Shown: positions 26,782 through 35,612, counted from the stretch's first letter. The stretch is 64,000 nt of DNA from Bacillus massiliglaciei (GCF_900098925.1 NZ_LT622357.1:451496-515495); one strand, 5' to 3'. Numbers and translations: made by a program. Notes: a model not told the origin generated them from the sequence alone.

Positions 26782-27010
26782 CAGTTTCACCGCGATACCC
26801 GCCGAAATCATTTCGTATGGTGAAACCGTCCTATTTGGATACCGATTCAGGAAGAGGGAATCCTTCTTAAAAGCGGGACTTCCACAACACGAAGAAAGAA
26901 GGTGGAACTGCCGGACACATCACCCACTGCCCGTTCATTCTAAAACTCGCAGGGTGTTCATCGGATTTGTCTGGCGTCAATTAGTTTGTTAGTTTCACAA
27001 TTTCTGCTGG
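26782..27010 (+). ncRNA. Long structured leader of kimA-like gene, class unresolved
   Basis: About 230 bases with several hairpins: GTTTCACC / GGTGAAAC (26784-26791, 26819-26826) enclosing CGAAAT / ATTTCG; a TTCCAC / GTGGAA stem near 26880-26907; and CACCC / GGGTG near 26930-26955. In B. subtilis kimA (ydaO) is controlled by a c-di-AMP riboswitch, so that class is expected, but I could not match its conserved core, and no clear terminator precedes the gene. Confidence 0.45.
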
Positions 27011-27022
27011 CAGGTGTTTTGT

Positions 27023-28849
27023 ATGATGTCATCTTTAAAAAGATTTTTAATCGGCCGTCCGCTGAAATCCGAGGATTTAGGCGAACAAAAACTTAATAAA
27101 AAAAAGGCCTTGGCCATTTTATCTTCAGATGCCCTATCCTCTGTTGCCTATGGGCCTGAGCAAATATTGATTGTATTAATCACATTAGGAGCTGCCGCTT
27201 ACTGGTATTCGCTACCGATTGCGGCAGGGGTGCTTGTCTTATTAACAGCCTTGATTCTATCTTACCGTCAAATTATCCATGCTTATCCGCATGGAGGCGG
27301 GGCGTATGTCGTTTCCAAAAATAATCTCGGGACAAACCCTGGATTAATCGCCGGCGGCTCCTTGCTGGTGGACTATATCCTGACAGTTGCTGTCAGTGTA
27401 TCGGCAGGAACGGATGCCATTACTTCGGCCTTTCCATCCCTGTACGTCTATAATCTGCCCATCAGTATTCTATTTGTTATTGGGCTGACCATCTTGAACT
27501 TACGCGGTGTAACAGAATCGGCTTCCGTCCTTGCCTATCCGGTCTATTTGTTTATTTTAGCACTGGTGCTTTTGATTGGAACAGGTGTCTACCAGGTTTT
27601 CACAGGAAGTATTCATTCCGGGCACCATGCACCAATCGGGACACCTGTTGCCGGTATCAGCTTATTCATTCTGTTAAGAGCTTTTGCTTCAGGAAGTTCT
27701 GCTCTTACCGGAGTAGAGGCGATTTCAAATGCCATCCCGAATTTTAAAGATCCTGCTCCCGCTAATGCGGCAAAGACCCTAACCGCCATGGGGCTGATCC
27801 TTGCCTTTTTATTTACGGGAATTGTCTTTTTATCCTATTATTTAAGCATTGTTCCAAGCCGGGAAGTCACAGTCGTCTCACAAATAGCGGAAACGATTTT
27901 CGGAAGAAATTCCCTATACTTCTTCGTACAAGGAACGACTGCCCTGATTCTTATATTAGCAGCCAATACAGGTTACTCTGCCTTTCCGCTGCTGGCCGTC
28001 AATCTGGCAAAAGACAAATTCATTCCGCGAATGTTTACAATCAGGGGAGACCGTTTAGGCTATTCAAACGGGATTATTGTACTGGGACTTGCCTCCATTC
28101 TCCTTTTAATTGTTTTTAAAGGCCATACAGACCGACTGATTCCGCTATATGCAGTCGGCGTCTTCATTCCATTTACGCTCTCTCAAAGCGGAATGATGAT
28201 GAAGTGGATTCGGGAAAAGCCAAAAGGGTGGGTCACAAAATTCTTAATCAATACAGCCGGAGCTATCATATGCTTTGCCATCACCATCATCTTCTTTTTG
28301 ACTAAATTCAGTGATGTCTGGCCTGTACTTGTGTTTCTTCCTGTCATCATTCTCGTTTTTTATCAAATTAAAAAGCATTATGATTCAGTCGGGGAGCAGC
28401 TGAGATTGAATCCAGAACTGACAGCCGTGCCAATAGAGGGGAATATTATCATCGTGCCGGTAGCAGGTATAACCCATGTTGTAGAAAATTCCTTGAATTA
28501 TGCGAAGTCCCTGTCTCCCGATCAAATCATTGCTGTATATGTAGCTTTTGAACGGGATGAAGAAAGAAAGTTCGAGAAAAAGTGGGAGAAATGGCAGCCT
28601 GATATTCGGCTTGTCACGCTGCATTCCCGATATCGGAGCCTGATCCAGCCGCTGACCAAATTTGTGGATATCGTGGAACATAAAGCGAGAGAATCAAATT
28701 ATCAGGTCACTGTCGTTATTCCGCAGTTCATTCCGAAAAAAGGATGGCATAATATTCTGCATAACCAATCCAGTTTATTAATAAGGGCCTTCCTGCTTTA
28801 TCGGAGAAATGTCGTGATTACCACCGTTCCCTATCATCTGAAAAAATAG
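27023..28849 (+). CDS. kimA: KimA-like potassium importer (APC superfamily)
   Basis: 608-aa K+/H+ symporter. The N-terminal cytoplasmic part LGEQKLNKKKALAILSSDALSSVAYGPEQI and HAYPHGGGAYVVSKNNLGTN are typical of KimA/YdaO; 12 membrane helices follow, and a C-terminal cytoplasmic alpha/beta domain (about 455-608), which in B. subtilis KimA binds the inhibitor c-di-AMP. GTG at 27014 would also start the frame, but AGGTG lies 6 bases before ATG 27023, with ATG 27026 an alternative. Expression is probably RNA-controlled through the long leader. Confidence 0.9.
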   Translation: MMSSLKRFLIGRPLKSEDLGEQKLNKKKALAILSSDALSSVAYGPEQILIVLITLGAAAYWYSLPIAAGVLVLLTALILSYRQIIHAYPHGGGAYVVSKNNLGTNPGLIAGGSLLVDYILTVAVSVSAGTDAITSAFPSLYVYNLPISILFVIGLTILNLRGVTESASVLAYPVYLFILALVLLIGTGVYQVFTGSIHSGHHAPIGTPVAGISLFILLRAFASGSSALTGVEAISNAIPNFKDPAPANAAKTLTAMGLILAFLFTGIVFLSYYLSIVPSREVTVVSQIAETIFGRNSLYFFVQGTTALILILAANTGYSAFPLLAVNLAKDKFIPRMFTIRGDRLGYSNGIIVLGLASILLLIVFKGHTDRLIPLYAVGVFIPFTLSQSGMMMKWIREKPKGWVTKFLINTAGAIICFAITIIFFLTKFSDVWPVLVFLPVIILVFYQIKKHYDSVGEQLRLNPELTAVPIEGNIIIVPVAGITHVVENSLNYAKSLSPDQIIAVYVAFERDEERKFEKKWEKWQPDIRLVTLHSRYRSLIQPLTKFVDIVEHKARESNYQVTVVIPQFIPKKGWHNILHNQSSLLIRAFLLYRRNVVITTVPYHLKK

Positions 28850-28895
28850 GATAGGCTTTTTTTGAACTTTTGCTGATGAAACCTATAATGATTTT

Positions 28896-28923
28896 CCCGC
28901 AGGCATCAGCCAGCGGGCTTTTC
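28896..28923 (+). terminator. Terminator of kimA-like gene
   Basis: CCCGC / GCGGG stem (28896-28900, 28913-28917) followed by CTTTTC; modest strength. Confidence 0.55.
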
Positions 28924-29006
28924 ATATTAATAGACAGTTTAAGTATGAAAAAGCTAAATAACAAAATATCTTTCATCTATTCAGATAGAAAGAGCAGGCA
29001 GCGCTT

Positions 29007-29034
29007 TTTCAAATCTGACAATATGAGGTATAAT
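29007..29034 (+). promoter_or_regulatory. Sigma-A promoter of yeeI-like gene
   Basis: TTTCAA (29007-29012), 16 bases, TATAAT (29029-29034). Confidence 0.6.
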
Positions 29035-29139
29035 AGGATCGAGTGAAATGCACTTTTTTAATTCAAAGGAAATTTCAGCTGTAATCATGGCTTTGTTTCC
29101 TCTTATACCTAGATTTTAATAGAAAGTGAGTGGAACCTT

Positions 29140-29856
29140 ATGGGCCGCAAATGGAACAATATTAAAGAAAAAAAAGCATCAAAGGATGCAAATACAAGCA
29201 GAATTTATGCCAAATTCGGGCGTGAAATTTATGTGGCTGCAAAGCAAGGGGAGCCGGATCCGGAATCTAACCAGGCGCTGAAGGTCGTATTGGAAAGAGC
29301 AAAGACTTACAATGTTCCAAAAGCGATCATTGACCGTGCCATTGAAAAGGCTAAAGGCGGTTCAGACGAAACATATGATGAACTCCGTTATGAAGGCTTT
29401 GGCCCGAACGGCTCCATGGTTATTGTCGATGCCCTTACCAACAATGTAAACCGGACAGCTTCTGATGTACGGGCAGCATTCGGAAAGAATGGCGGAAATA
29501 TGGGAGTTAGCGGATCTGTAGCTTATATGTTCGATGCGACTGCTGTCTTTGGCATTGAAGGCAAATCAGAAGAGGAAGTATTGGAACTGCTTATGGAAGC
29601 AGACGTTGATGTTCGTGATATTAATGACGAAGAAGACTCCGTCATTATTTATGCGGAACCTGATCAATTCCATCAAGTTCAAGAAGCATTAAAAAATGCG
29701 GGCATCACAGAATTCACTGTTGCTGAATTAACGATGCTTGCGCAAAACGATATCACCCTTCCTGAAGATGCACAGGCACAATTTGAGAAAATGATTGATG
29801 CCATTGAGGATTTAGAGGATGTTCAGCAGGTTTATCACAACGTAGAACTAAATTAA
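29140..29856 (+). CDS. yeeI: YebC/PmpR family protein, YeeI (YebC2) type
   Basis: 238-aa protein beginning [20 protein letters not shown], nearly identical in its first 40 residues to B. subtilis YeeI. Three-domain YebC fold: N-terminal helical domain, [24 protein letters not shown] and SVAYMFD central segments, C-terminal alpha/beta domain. The family was annotated as transcriptional regulators; the YeeI/YebC2 branch has been linked to relief of ribosome stalling at proline-rich stretches. Monocistronic with own promoter and terminator. Confidence 0.93.
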   Translation: MGRKWNNIKEKKASKDANTSRIYAKFGREIYVAAKQGEPDPESNQALKVVLERAKTYNVPKAIIDRAIEKAKGGSDETYDELRYEGFGPNGSMVIVDALTNNVNRTASDVRAAFGKNGGNMGVSGSVAYMFDATAVFGIEGKSEEEVLELLMEADVDVRDINDEEDSVIIYAEPDQFHQVQEALKNAGITEFTVAELTMLAQNDITLPEDAQAQFEKMIDAIEDLEDVQQVYHNVELN

Positions 29857-29883
29857 TGGATCTCATCGCAGGAGATGCTGAAA

Positions 29884-29924
29884 AAAGTATCAACTTTCTC
29901 ACAGAGAGGGTTGATACTTTTTTT
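29884..29924 (+). terminator. Terminator of yeeI-like gene
   Basis: AAAGTATCAAC / GTTGATACTTT stem (29884-29894, 29910-29920) with a TCTCACAGAGA-type apex and TTTTTTT tail. Confidence 0.92.
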
Positions 29925-29937
29925 GCTATACTGCACT

Positions 29938-29986
29938 GATTTCCGTTCAGAGACATTTTCCTTTAGCCACGGGCGTGTTTGCCTCA
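29938..29986 (-). repeat. Degenerate Bacillus GC-rich dispersed repeat
   Basis: TGATTTCCGTTCAGAGACA followed by a CACGGGCGTGTTTGCCTCAG remnant; same family as 48867-48980. From here to 30318 I see no gene or further structure. Confidence 0.4.
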
Positions 29987-30318
29987 GAAATAACCCCTTC
30001 ATTCATCCAATAAGTATCATTTTCATTCTATTTTATTTCTCTGTCGGCTGCTTTCCCGCGATTTTTATGCAATTCAGGGCATCCGAGCACCAAAATGCTC
30101 TCCAGCTATAGTTTTAAAATTCTCAAATTCCCGTATCTTAGAAACCAGACCGTTCGCTAAAACAATGTAACTATGATCGTTTGTTTTCTTTTATTATACT
30201 TTTATTCCTCACTGTAGGTTACTTCCTCATCTTTTCTCTTTAGTCAACGATTAAAAAAATGTGTGATGGGTATAAAAGAGTTACCGTATGAAAGAGACTT
30301 GCTTATGGAAAGAATAAT

Positions 30319-30393
30319 AAAAGGCTGAACAGCAAACAGCAGGTCCCGAATACGCTGGCATATTACCAGACTTGCCTCACTTTTCAGCCTTTT
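30319..30393. other. 75-nt multi-tier hairpin
   Basis: Three nested stems: AAAAGGCTGAA / TTCAGCCTTTT (30319-30329, 30383-30393), GCAGGTC / GACTTGC, and CTGG / CCAG. T-rich on both strands at its ends, so it might terminate transcription either way, but no gene ends nearby on the + strand except yeeI at 29856. Confidence 0.55.
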
Positions 30394-30412
30394 CTGAAGG
30401 TACCGATTTCCA

Positions 30413-30441
30413 TTGACAATTATAGCGGCTCTCTCTATATT
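30413..30441 (+). promoter_or_regulatory. Sigma-A promoter of amino-acid permease
   Basis: TTGACA (30413-30418), 17 bases, TATATT (30436-30441); near-consensus. Confidence 0.8.
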
Positions 30442-30442
30442 A

Positions 30443-30458
30443 ATACAAGTACTTGTAT
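30443..30458. promoter_or_regulatory. Perfect 16-bp palindromic operator
   Basis: ATACAAGT-ACTTGTAT, overlapping the expected transcription start of the 30413 promoter; the shape suits a GntR-type repressor, though no candidate regulator gene is adjacent. Confidence 0.65.
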
Positions 30459-30516
30459 AAATCTTCACTGCCAGTGTGTTATAATTGCTGGATTTTCGTA
30501 AACATAGATCTTGCCT

Positions 30517-30563
30517 AAGGAAATGGCCAGATGAACGATCCCCTGGCTTATTTCCTTTTTTAT
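30517..30563 (+). terminator. Leader terminator/attenuator before permease
   Basis: AAGGAAAT plus CCAG pairing with CTGG plus ATTTCCTT (30517-30530, 30543-30557), then TTTTTTAT. It lies between the promoter and the permease, about 90 bases before the start codon, implying regulated read-through. Confidence 0.75.
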
Positions 30564-30655
30564 TTGGCACGTTTCGTATATATAGAATCATTGAATCAGC
30601 AAATTTCAAAAACATCGCAGCAGACTGTAATGTCAACAAGAAGAAGGAGATCATT

Positions 30656-32050
30656 ATGAGCAATAAAAAACTGGGTTTATGGATTTTAACGGCGTTAGTC
30701 GTTGGTAATATGGTAGGGTCAGGCATCTTTATGCTCCCGCGCCAATTAGGCGAAGTTGCCAGCCCTGCCGGTTCTATCACTGCATGGGCAGTAACAGGTG
30801 CCGGAGTTCTGATGCTTGCATTAGTATTCGGCAATCTTGCTATCAGAAAGCCTCACCTCTCCGGCGGGCCTCAGCTTTATGCCAAAGAGCTTTTTAAAAA
30901 AGACAGTCAATTCGCTATCCTGTCAGGCTATATGTCAACCTGGGGCTACTGGATCGGAAGCTTGATTGGAAATATTGCGGTGATTACGACCTTTGCCGGT
31001 TATTTATCCGCTTTTTTCCCTATCCTTTTGAGTCAGGCAGAGTTTTTCACTATTGCCGGAACAAGTATCAAGGTTGGCAATGCTTTGACTTTTGCTGTCT
31101 GTACGATTCTTTTATGGGGCGTCCATTTCATCATTTTGAGAGGCGCGGATGAGGCAGGTAAAGTAAACTTTATTGCAACAGCTGCTAAAGTACTGGCCTT
31201 CTTTGCTTTCATCGTAATTGGGTTATTCGCTTTCGAAAAATCGAATATCGTGCCTTTTTCTGCAGCGGTTGTAACCGACGGACATTCCATTGGTATTCTC
31301 GGACAGGTCAATCATGCTGCCTTGCTTACATTATGGGCATTCATCGGTGTCGAGTCTGCCGTTGTTTTTGCATCCAGAGCGAGGAAACAGGCAGATGTCA
31401 AACGGGCAACTATCCTTGGTCTTTTAATTTCATTGGCTATTTATATAGGAATCAGCACACTTGTTATGGGAATTCTTTCTCCCGCGGAGCTGGTTACATC
31501 AGACAAACCTTTAATTGATGCGTTCAGCTCTGTAGTTGGACCGATTGGCGGAAAAATTCTAGCCGCTGTTGCCTTAGTCAGCTTCTTTGGATCAACCATC
31601 GGCTGGGTAATGCTCAGTGCAGAGGTTCCATATCAGGCGGCCAAACAAGGCATGTTTTTACCGAGATTTCTAAAAACAAACAAAAATAACATGCCGCTCT
31701 TTTCAATGGTCGTCACGAACCTTTTTGGCCAGGTTTTTATTTTCTCTACTATTTCGAAATCAATTGCTTCTGCCTATGAATTCATGATCATCGTGGCAAC
31801 ATTATCATATTTAATCCCATATCTCATTTCTTCCGTTTTCCAGCTTAAGATGGTTCTTACGGGAGATACTTACAGGAATGGAAAAGGACGGATAACAGAC
31901 GGAGTGATAGCGGTCTTGGCCTCTGCCTACTCTATTTGGGTGATTTATGCAGGAACAGCTGACTGGTCTACTTTCCTTCTCGGAGTTGCACTCTTACTAA
32001 GCGGATTGCTGTTTTACAAATGGGTTCGCCCGGCAAAATCCGCCCTTTAA
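30656..32050 (+). CDS. APA-family basic amino acid/polyamine permease or antiporter
   Basis: 464-aa transporter with 12-13 membrane helices. N-terminus LGLWILTALVVGNMVGSGIFMLP is the APC-superfamily consensus; SGGPQLYAKELF and the WAFIGVESAVVFASRAR segment match the arginine:ornithine (ArcD-like) / lysine permease group. Start ATG 30656 has AAGAAGGAGATCATT; the open frame upstream crosses the leader terminator and is not coding. Substrate unproven; the leader with palindrome and attenuator indicates tight regulation. Confidence 0.85.
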   Translation: MSNKKLGLWILTALVVGNMVGSGIFMLPRQLGEVASPAGSITAWAVTGAGVLMLALVFGNLAIRKPHLSGGPQLYAKELFKKDSQFAILSGYMSTWGYWIGSLIGNIAVITTFAGYLSAFFPILLSQAEFFTIAGTSIKVGNALTFAVCTILLWGVHFIILRGADEAGKVNFIATAAKVLAFFAFIVIGLFAFEKSNIVPFSAAVVTDGHSIGILGQVNHAALLTLWAFIGVESAVVFASRARKQADVKRATILGLLISLAIYIGISTLVMGILSPAELVTSDKPLIDAFSSVVGPIGGKILAAVALVSFFGSTIGWVMLSAEVPYQAAKQGMFLPRFLKTNKNNMPLFSMVVTNLFGQVFIFSTISKSIASAYEFMIIVATLSYLIPYLISSVFQLKMVLTGDTYRNGKGRITDGVIAVLASAYSIWVIYAGTADWSTFLLGVALLLSGLLFYKWVRPAKSAL

Positions 32051-32123
32051 ATCAACCGTACTTGCAAAAAAGATGGAATTCGGCATTCAGTCCGGATCCC
32101 ATCTTTTTTTATATCGTAAGAAA

Positions 32124-33203
32124 TCATATACTTCTATCCTCAGTAAATCGGCAAAAGGCAAATGCTTGGTTCTGTTTTTTATCATTGGCCATATTGTTTG
32201 CTTTTTGGGCCTTTATAAAACCATTAGCTGCCTCCCACACTAATCCAATGATAAACAAAATAAATAGCCATAATGTTACTCTCTCCCAGACAGCCGTTAT
32301 TACATAATATGCTTCACTGCCTGCAGCAACTAATCCGCTTTCTGTTAGTTGATTCATAAAGCTTGGATTCCAAATAGCTGGCTCGCTAACAACAAATAAA
32401 ACCCCAATTATTGAAATTGCATTTACAATGGCAGTAACTAGGGCAAGTTTCATTGTCCATCTGCTATAAACAAGTTTTAGACATTCTTTTATTATGCCCA
32501 TTCCAAATATCAGCAAGATGAATAGCAAGAAATAGCCATACGTTTCTTCATTAAAAAATGGGATAACCTTACTAAACTTTCCTCCTTCATATAGCCAGAC
32601 ACCTAAATACTCACTGGAAAAGCTGAAAAACATCATACCGATGATATAAAAAATGATTCCTGTAATCACTTCTCCTCTTCTAATCTGCCCTTTTGGATGA
32701 GGGACTGCCGGCAATTTTGAAGGCTTCCAACTATTAGTTCCTTTCAAATCAACTTTCTTTGACCTTTTCCCAAAAACTTGAATCATTGCAAACACAAATG
32801 TTGTCCACCCAAAGGCAAATGGCAATCCAGTCACTAAATCAACCAGAACAGATTGGAAGGAATCTAAAATAGAAGACGGATCTACAATAAGATTGAAACC
32901 AAACGAAGAACCAATAACCACAATCGCAGCAATTACAGTCATTTTCAATACCAGGATATAAGGACCAAATAGTTCCGGCCCAATAAGATATCGTTTCGTT
33001 CCCCGATATTGTTCAGCCAGTATTCGAGGTTCTCCCAGTGCCAATAACACTTCTTCCACATGCTGTTCAGTCACTCGGCCTTCTTGTACCCGCTCTTCAA
33101 GCATATCTTCAATTAAACTCCGAAGCTCTTTTGCAATGTCATCTCTTTGCGGCTGCGGTAAATTCTGAGTGACTGCGTAAACATATCGTTCAATTATTAC
33201 CAT
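32124..33203 (-). CDS. HAAS-domain multi-pass membrane protein
   Basis: 359-aa protein: residues 1-75 form a HAAS-type helical domain (ERYVYAVTQNLPQPQRDDIAKEL), followed by six or seven membrane helices. Start at ATG 33203 with AAAGGAGAGTGAGAGT, 4 bases after the padR stop, so the two are co-translated. PadR plus HAAS-domain membrane protein is a recurrent pair in Firmicutes, probably a sensory or stress unit; the trigger is unknown. Confidence 0.82.
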   Translation of the reverse strand: MVIIERYVYAVTQNLPQPQRDDIAKELRSLIEDMLEERVQEGRVTEQHVEEVLLALGEPRILAEQYRGTKRYLIGPELFGPYILVLKMTVIAAIVVIGSSFGFNLIVDPSSILDSFQSVLVDLVTGLPFAFGWTTFVFAMIQVFGKRSKKVDLKGTNSWKPSKLPAVPHPKGQIRRGEVITGIIFYIIGMMFFSFSSEYLGVWLYEGGKFSKVIPFFNEETYGYFLLFILLIFGMGIIKECLKLVYSRWTMKLALVTAIVNAISIIGVLFVVSEPAIWNPSFMNQLTESGLVAAGSEAYYVITAVWERVTLWLFILFIIGLVWEAANGFIKAQKANNMANDKKQNQAFAFCRFTEDRSI

Positions 33204-33207
33204 ACTC

Positions 33208-33552
33208 TCACTCTCCTTTATTTTGAAGTAACTGATCCAAACGGACTTCCATACTCTTCCACTCCACAACAAGCTGTTCAAAAACCTCTTTTCCCATCTC
33301 GCTTAAGAGGTAATATTTCCGGGGCCTTGATTCATTCGTGTCCCATTTGCTTTCTAAAAGACCTTGTTTTTCCAATCTTCGTAGTAAAGGGTACAATGTT
33401 CCCGCTTCTACATGAAAATTCTTTTCTTCTAAAGAAGCTACAAGAGAATATCCGTATTGCGGTTTACAAAGCTGACTCAAAACACCAATCGTAAGAGTTC
33501 CGCGTCTTAATTCATGCATCAATTTATCTAAATGTTCATTCCTGTCATTCAT
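33208..33552 (-). CDS. PadR family transcriptional regulator
   Basis: 114-aa winged-helix repressor, class of short PadR proteins. Signature RRGTLTIGVLSQLCKPQYGYSLV, then FHVEAGTLYPLLRRLEKQGLLESKW and RPRKYYLLSEMGKEVF. Start at ATG 33552 (CAGGAGCTGATGAG in front); seven more codons are open upstream. Leads the operon with the HAAS membrane protein and likely represses its own promoter. Confidence 0.9.
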   Translation of the reverse strand: MNDRNEHLDKLMHELRRGTLTIGVLSQLCKPQYGYSLVASLEEKNFHVEAGTLYPLLRRLEKQGLLESKWDTNESRPRKYYLLSEMGKEVFEQLVVEWKSMEVRLDQLLQNKGE

Positions 33553-33571
33553 CTCATCAGCTCCTGATTTC

Positions 33572-33592
33572 ATTATACTGTGTATAATACAC
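33572..33592 (-). promoter_or_regulatory. padR -10 box overlapping palindrome
   Basis: TATAAT (33572-33577, leftward) next to GTGTATAATACAC, a 13-base palindrome at 33580-33592; likely autoregulatory operator. No strong -35. Confidence 0.55.
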
Positions 33593-33698
33593 TATTACTA
33601 CTTATATAATATTATTCACTGGCTTAAAAGAGTCAGCTGCATACACCCTATTGTTAACTTGGAGATTTTAATGGCCCGATAGACTTTCATGAACAAAG

Positions 33699-33726
33699 AA
33701 AGAGTTCTTCTTCATTCCAACTCTTT
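33699..33726. terminator. Possible hairpin between divergent genes
   Basis: AAAGAGTT / AACTCTTT, 12-base loop. No gene obviously ends here; low weight. Confidence 0.25.
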
Positions 33727-33767
33727 TAAATCTGTATTCAGATCCTAACGATTTCTCTTAATTTCTG

Positions 33768-33796
33768 TCCACAGAGGAACAAACGTTTGTTATAAT
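33768..33796 (+). promoter_or_regulatory. Promoter with LexA (SOS) box
   Basis: -10 TATAAT (33791-33796), -35-like TCCACA (33768-33773), 17 bases. Between them GAACAAACGTTTG (33777-33789) fits the Gram-positive LexA/DinR consensus GAAC-RNRY-GTTY. Confidence 0.75.
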
Positions 33797-33871
33797 AAAG
33801 ACACTCCTCTGCCCCTGACTGATCAACAGTTACGCATAAGGAAAAGTATACATAGAAATAGGTGAATATCA

Positions 33872-34498
33872 TTGAATGGAACGGCTCACACAGCAATAGG
33901 AGCGGCAGCAGGATTTATTGTAGCTAATACCTTTCAATCTGAACCTTCAGCCACAATTTTATTAGTAAGTCTTGGAGCGGTTTCAGGGCTGGTGCCTGAT
34001 CTCGATATTGACGGGAAACTGAGGGGACGGATCACTTTGCCCCATACCGTCATTCGCACTGCTTCCCAGCTGATTGGATTTTTAATGATTTTCTACAGCC
34101 TTTATGAAGGAACGGCTAAGGAAAGAATATTCGGAGTAGCGCTCGGCATTGCTATGATTGTTCTTTCTTCCCTGATCAAACAGAAACATATGCTGATCCT
34201 GACAGGAGCCGGAGTGATTGCGGGCGGCTTGTCCCTGCAGGAAAGCTGGCTGATGTTACTTGGAATCTATATTATTGCCGCATCTCTGGTCTCCCACCGG
34301 AGTTATACGCATTCTATCCTCGGAACCGTATTTTTCGGAATGATTGCCTCTCGTTTAGAAGCTTCAATCGGAGTTCCCGGAGTATATTATGCTTGTTTGG
34401 CCGGTTATATCAGTCATTTGGCAGCAGATATGAAAATCCTGCCGGTCAATAAACGGGGGATTAAACTGTTCCTGCCCCTTTCATCAAAAGAAATATAA
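33872..34498 (+). CDS. YdjM-like membrane-bound metal-dependent hydrolase
   Basis: 208-aa membrane protein from a TTG start with AGGTG upstream. N-terminal HTAIGAAAGFIV, VPDLDIDGKLRGRITLPHTVIRTASQ, and C-terminal SHRSYTHSILGTVFFGM with YISHLAADM are the conserved His/Asp blocks of the YdjM (DUF457) family of predicted membrane hydrolases. E. coli ydjM is LexA-regulated, and here a LexA-type box sits in the promoter, so this is probably an SOS gene; its enzymatic role is unknown. Confidence 0.85.
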   Translation: MNGTAHTAIGAAAGFIVANTFQSEPSATILLVSLGAVSGLVPDLDIDGKLRGRITLPHTVIRTASQLIGFLMIFYSLYEGTAKERIFGVALGIAMIVLSSLIKQKHMLILTGAGVIAGGLSLQESWLMLLGIYIIAASLVSHRSYTHSILGTVFFGMIASRLEASIGVPGVYYACLAGYISHLAADMKILPVNKRGIKLFLPLSSKEI

Positions 34499-34568
34499 AT
34501 AAAGCCGGCAACAAAAAACCGTTTGGAATAAACTGGCACCTATGTCAAGGACACTATAAAAAAAGAGC

Positions 34569-35165
34569 TTAAGCAACGAGAAGATGATTCCTGTATTGAA
34601 TAGGGGTCATCTTTTTTAAGTTCCACTGATATCGATAATTATTATAGTAAACCATATAATGATTGATTTTTGCCTTCAATTCTTTTAACGTTTTAGCCGA
34701 TTTATAATCCACATCATCTTTTAGATGACCAAAGAATGACTTCTGAGGAGCATTATCCCAACAGTTGCCTTTACGAGACATAGATTGCCTAAGACCATAC
34801 TTGTTTAATAGCTTTTGATATCTTGGACTAGTGTAATGACTTCCTTGATCTGAGTGAATGAAGGCTTCTGGATGTAGCGTTACTTTCTTGTTGCTCATTA
34901 ATTTCTGTATCTTTTTACGACTAAAGATAATGCCATTGTTCTTTTCCAGTATCATTTTTATAGAACGTGACCCTTTCTTATATCCTCGATGATTAAATGC
35001 CTTTACTATCATCTTTTTTGCCTCTAGGTCTAATAATTCTCTTGCATCTCGGCTGCTGGATGCCTTTAAGTAGCTATAATATCCCGAACGAGATACATCT
35101 AATAGCTGACAGAAATATGAGGTCATTCCTTTAAAACGATTCTGTTCAATGGTCTCATAAATCAA
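34569..35165 (-). pseudogene. IS3 transposase orfB with internal deletion
   Basis: Encodes 198 residues of an IS3-type integrase-core transposase. The HTH_21 part (SRSGYYSYLK, HRGYKKGSRSIKMILEKN) is followed by KLMSNKKVTLHPEAFIHSDQGSHYTS: the segment normally lying between these, including the first catalytic Asp, is missing, apparently by deletion between two similar KLxxNKK blocks. The second Asp (HSDQGSHY) and the Glu region (NCWDNAPQKSFFGHLK) remain. Product is expected to be inactive. Confidence 0.9.
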
Positions 35166-35196
35166 CTGATATACTTTACTCGGGGCTAGATTTTCT

Positions 35197-35612
35197 CTTC
35201 CTTTTAGCAGCCTCCTTTTCTGTCACTTCTAGCTTTTTTAATAGTTCTACCTGTCCCTCAAGTAACTTAATTTGTGCTTTTGTCTTTCGATCACCTCAGA
35301 AGGGGTAAGCTCTCGTTTTAATGCTCTGCCAGAACTTACTTTCCTTGAATCTGTAAGTCCAATTACTCCATTTTTTTCATATGCCTTCTTCCACCTACAA
35401 GCTGCTTGTTCCATTCTGCTTTGTCCTATAATCTCAATATCAAAGCCGTTCTCCATAAAAATCTGACGCGGAAGTTTACCAGACAAATACTCATCCATAA
35501 ATCTATTTTTAAAGGTGTCAGTATAGGTAATTGCTTTTTCACTAACACGTTGAACATTTGGATTCTGTTGAAGTGCTTTGATCTCTTTAGCTGAAAATGT
35601 AATCTTACTCAT
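35197..35612 (-). pseudogene. IS3 transposase orfA, frameshifted
   Basis: Reads normally to KRELTPSEV, then runs to a stop at 35247; shifting one base near 35300 restores DRKTKAQIKLLEGQVELLKK, the usual leucine-rich C-terminus of orfA, ending around 35197. The N-terminus has two helix-turn-helix blocks (KNRFMDEYLSGKLPRQIFMEN and QAACRWKKAYEKNG). A single-base loss explains it. Confidence 0.85.

Noticed and set aside
26895-26915. T-box-like AAGGTGGAACTGCCG in the kimA leader
   Set aside because: Resembles AGGGTGGNACCGCG but has a substitution and an insertion, no specifier stem and no terminator after it.
26782-27010. Definite c-di-AMP riboswitch call
   Set aside because: Expected from the gene, but the conserved CAGCTAACC-type 3' core could not be found; left as unresolved leader.
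30244-30834. 196-codon leftward open frame
   Set aside because: It lies opposite the permease promoter, leader terminator and coding start; no ribosome site and no family resemblance.
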